From: Acidimicrobiia bacterium
Lineage (GTDB): Bacteria; Actinomycetota; Acidimicrobiia; Spongiisociales; UBA5794
Assembly: GCA_029287195.1 (NCBI GenBank)
Contig: JARFRN010000265.1
Location: 1-35,554 of the forward strand
Length of the DNA: 35,554 nucleotides
Direction: 5' to 3'
Below are positions 35,527-35,554 of this stretch, one piece after another (positions within the stretch are counted from its first letter, which is position 1; each line of letters opens with the position of its first letter). Both the position numbers and the translations under genes were made by a program. The notes under the pieces are model-generated. The model had not been told where the DNA came from and searched no databases. It saw nothing but the letters and a program-made list of their open reading frames with translations.

Positions 35527-35554
35527 CTGTCTCTTATACACATCTGACGCTGCC
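35527..35554. other. Nextera transposase adapter read-through (sequencing artefact)
   Basis: CTGTCTCTTATACACATCTGACGCTGCC is the Nextera mosaic-end reverse complement plus adapter continuation; creates the spurious MYKRQ / SLIHI peptide ends in the ORF track. Confidence 0.98.

Noticed and set aside
35119-35547. Plus-strand ORF ending SLIHI
   Set aside because: Antisense to LiaF-like gene and terminated within Nextera adapter.
1-35554. tRNA, rRNA, CRISPR array, IS or prophage
   Set aside because: No T-loop/anticodon patterns, rRNA motifs, regular spacer repeats, transposase or phage proteins recognised by eye; tRNAscan/Infernal would be needed to exclude small RNAs.

Overview
High-GC actinobacterial chromosomal window. 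The translated products look most like Actinobacteria/Acidimicrobiia, but this was not tested. About 32 coding genes are supported. Most are ordinary: PPDK, WhiB, cyclophilin, DEAD-box helicase, acyl-CoA dehydrogenase, Bcr/CflA MFS, DeoD, diaminopropionate ammonia-lyase, SDRs, CDF transporter. No tRNA, rRNA, CRISPR array, phage or IS element was recognised. The parts most worth a second look are: (i) a compact minus-strand cluster of a Ser/Thr kinase, a tandem-FHA ABC transporter, an SH3-like TM protein, a secreted/TM protein and a small TM protein, resembling mycobacterial PknF-Rv1747 but larger, with a kinase that has Ala in place of the catalytic-loop Mg-binding Asn; (ii) a truncated hemoglobin overlapping a PAS-class III nucleotide cyclase gene, a possible split gas sensor; (iii) an ECF sigma factor coupled to a TM protein carrying a repeated W-x-RVPHDE-x-x-FGG / S-x-DG-x-x-W ectodomain; (iv) a divergent DUF2419/queuosine-salvage (Qng1-like) protein; (v) a TetR/SDR operon with a 35-bp palindrome over its -10 element; (vi) a YihY/BrkB C-terminal gene remnant; and (vii) a 57-aa Arg-rich small ORF below the ORF-track cutoff. 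The last 28 bp are Nextera adapter sequence, not genome.
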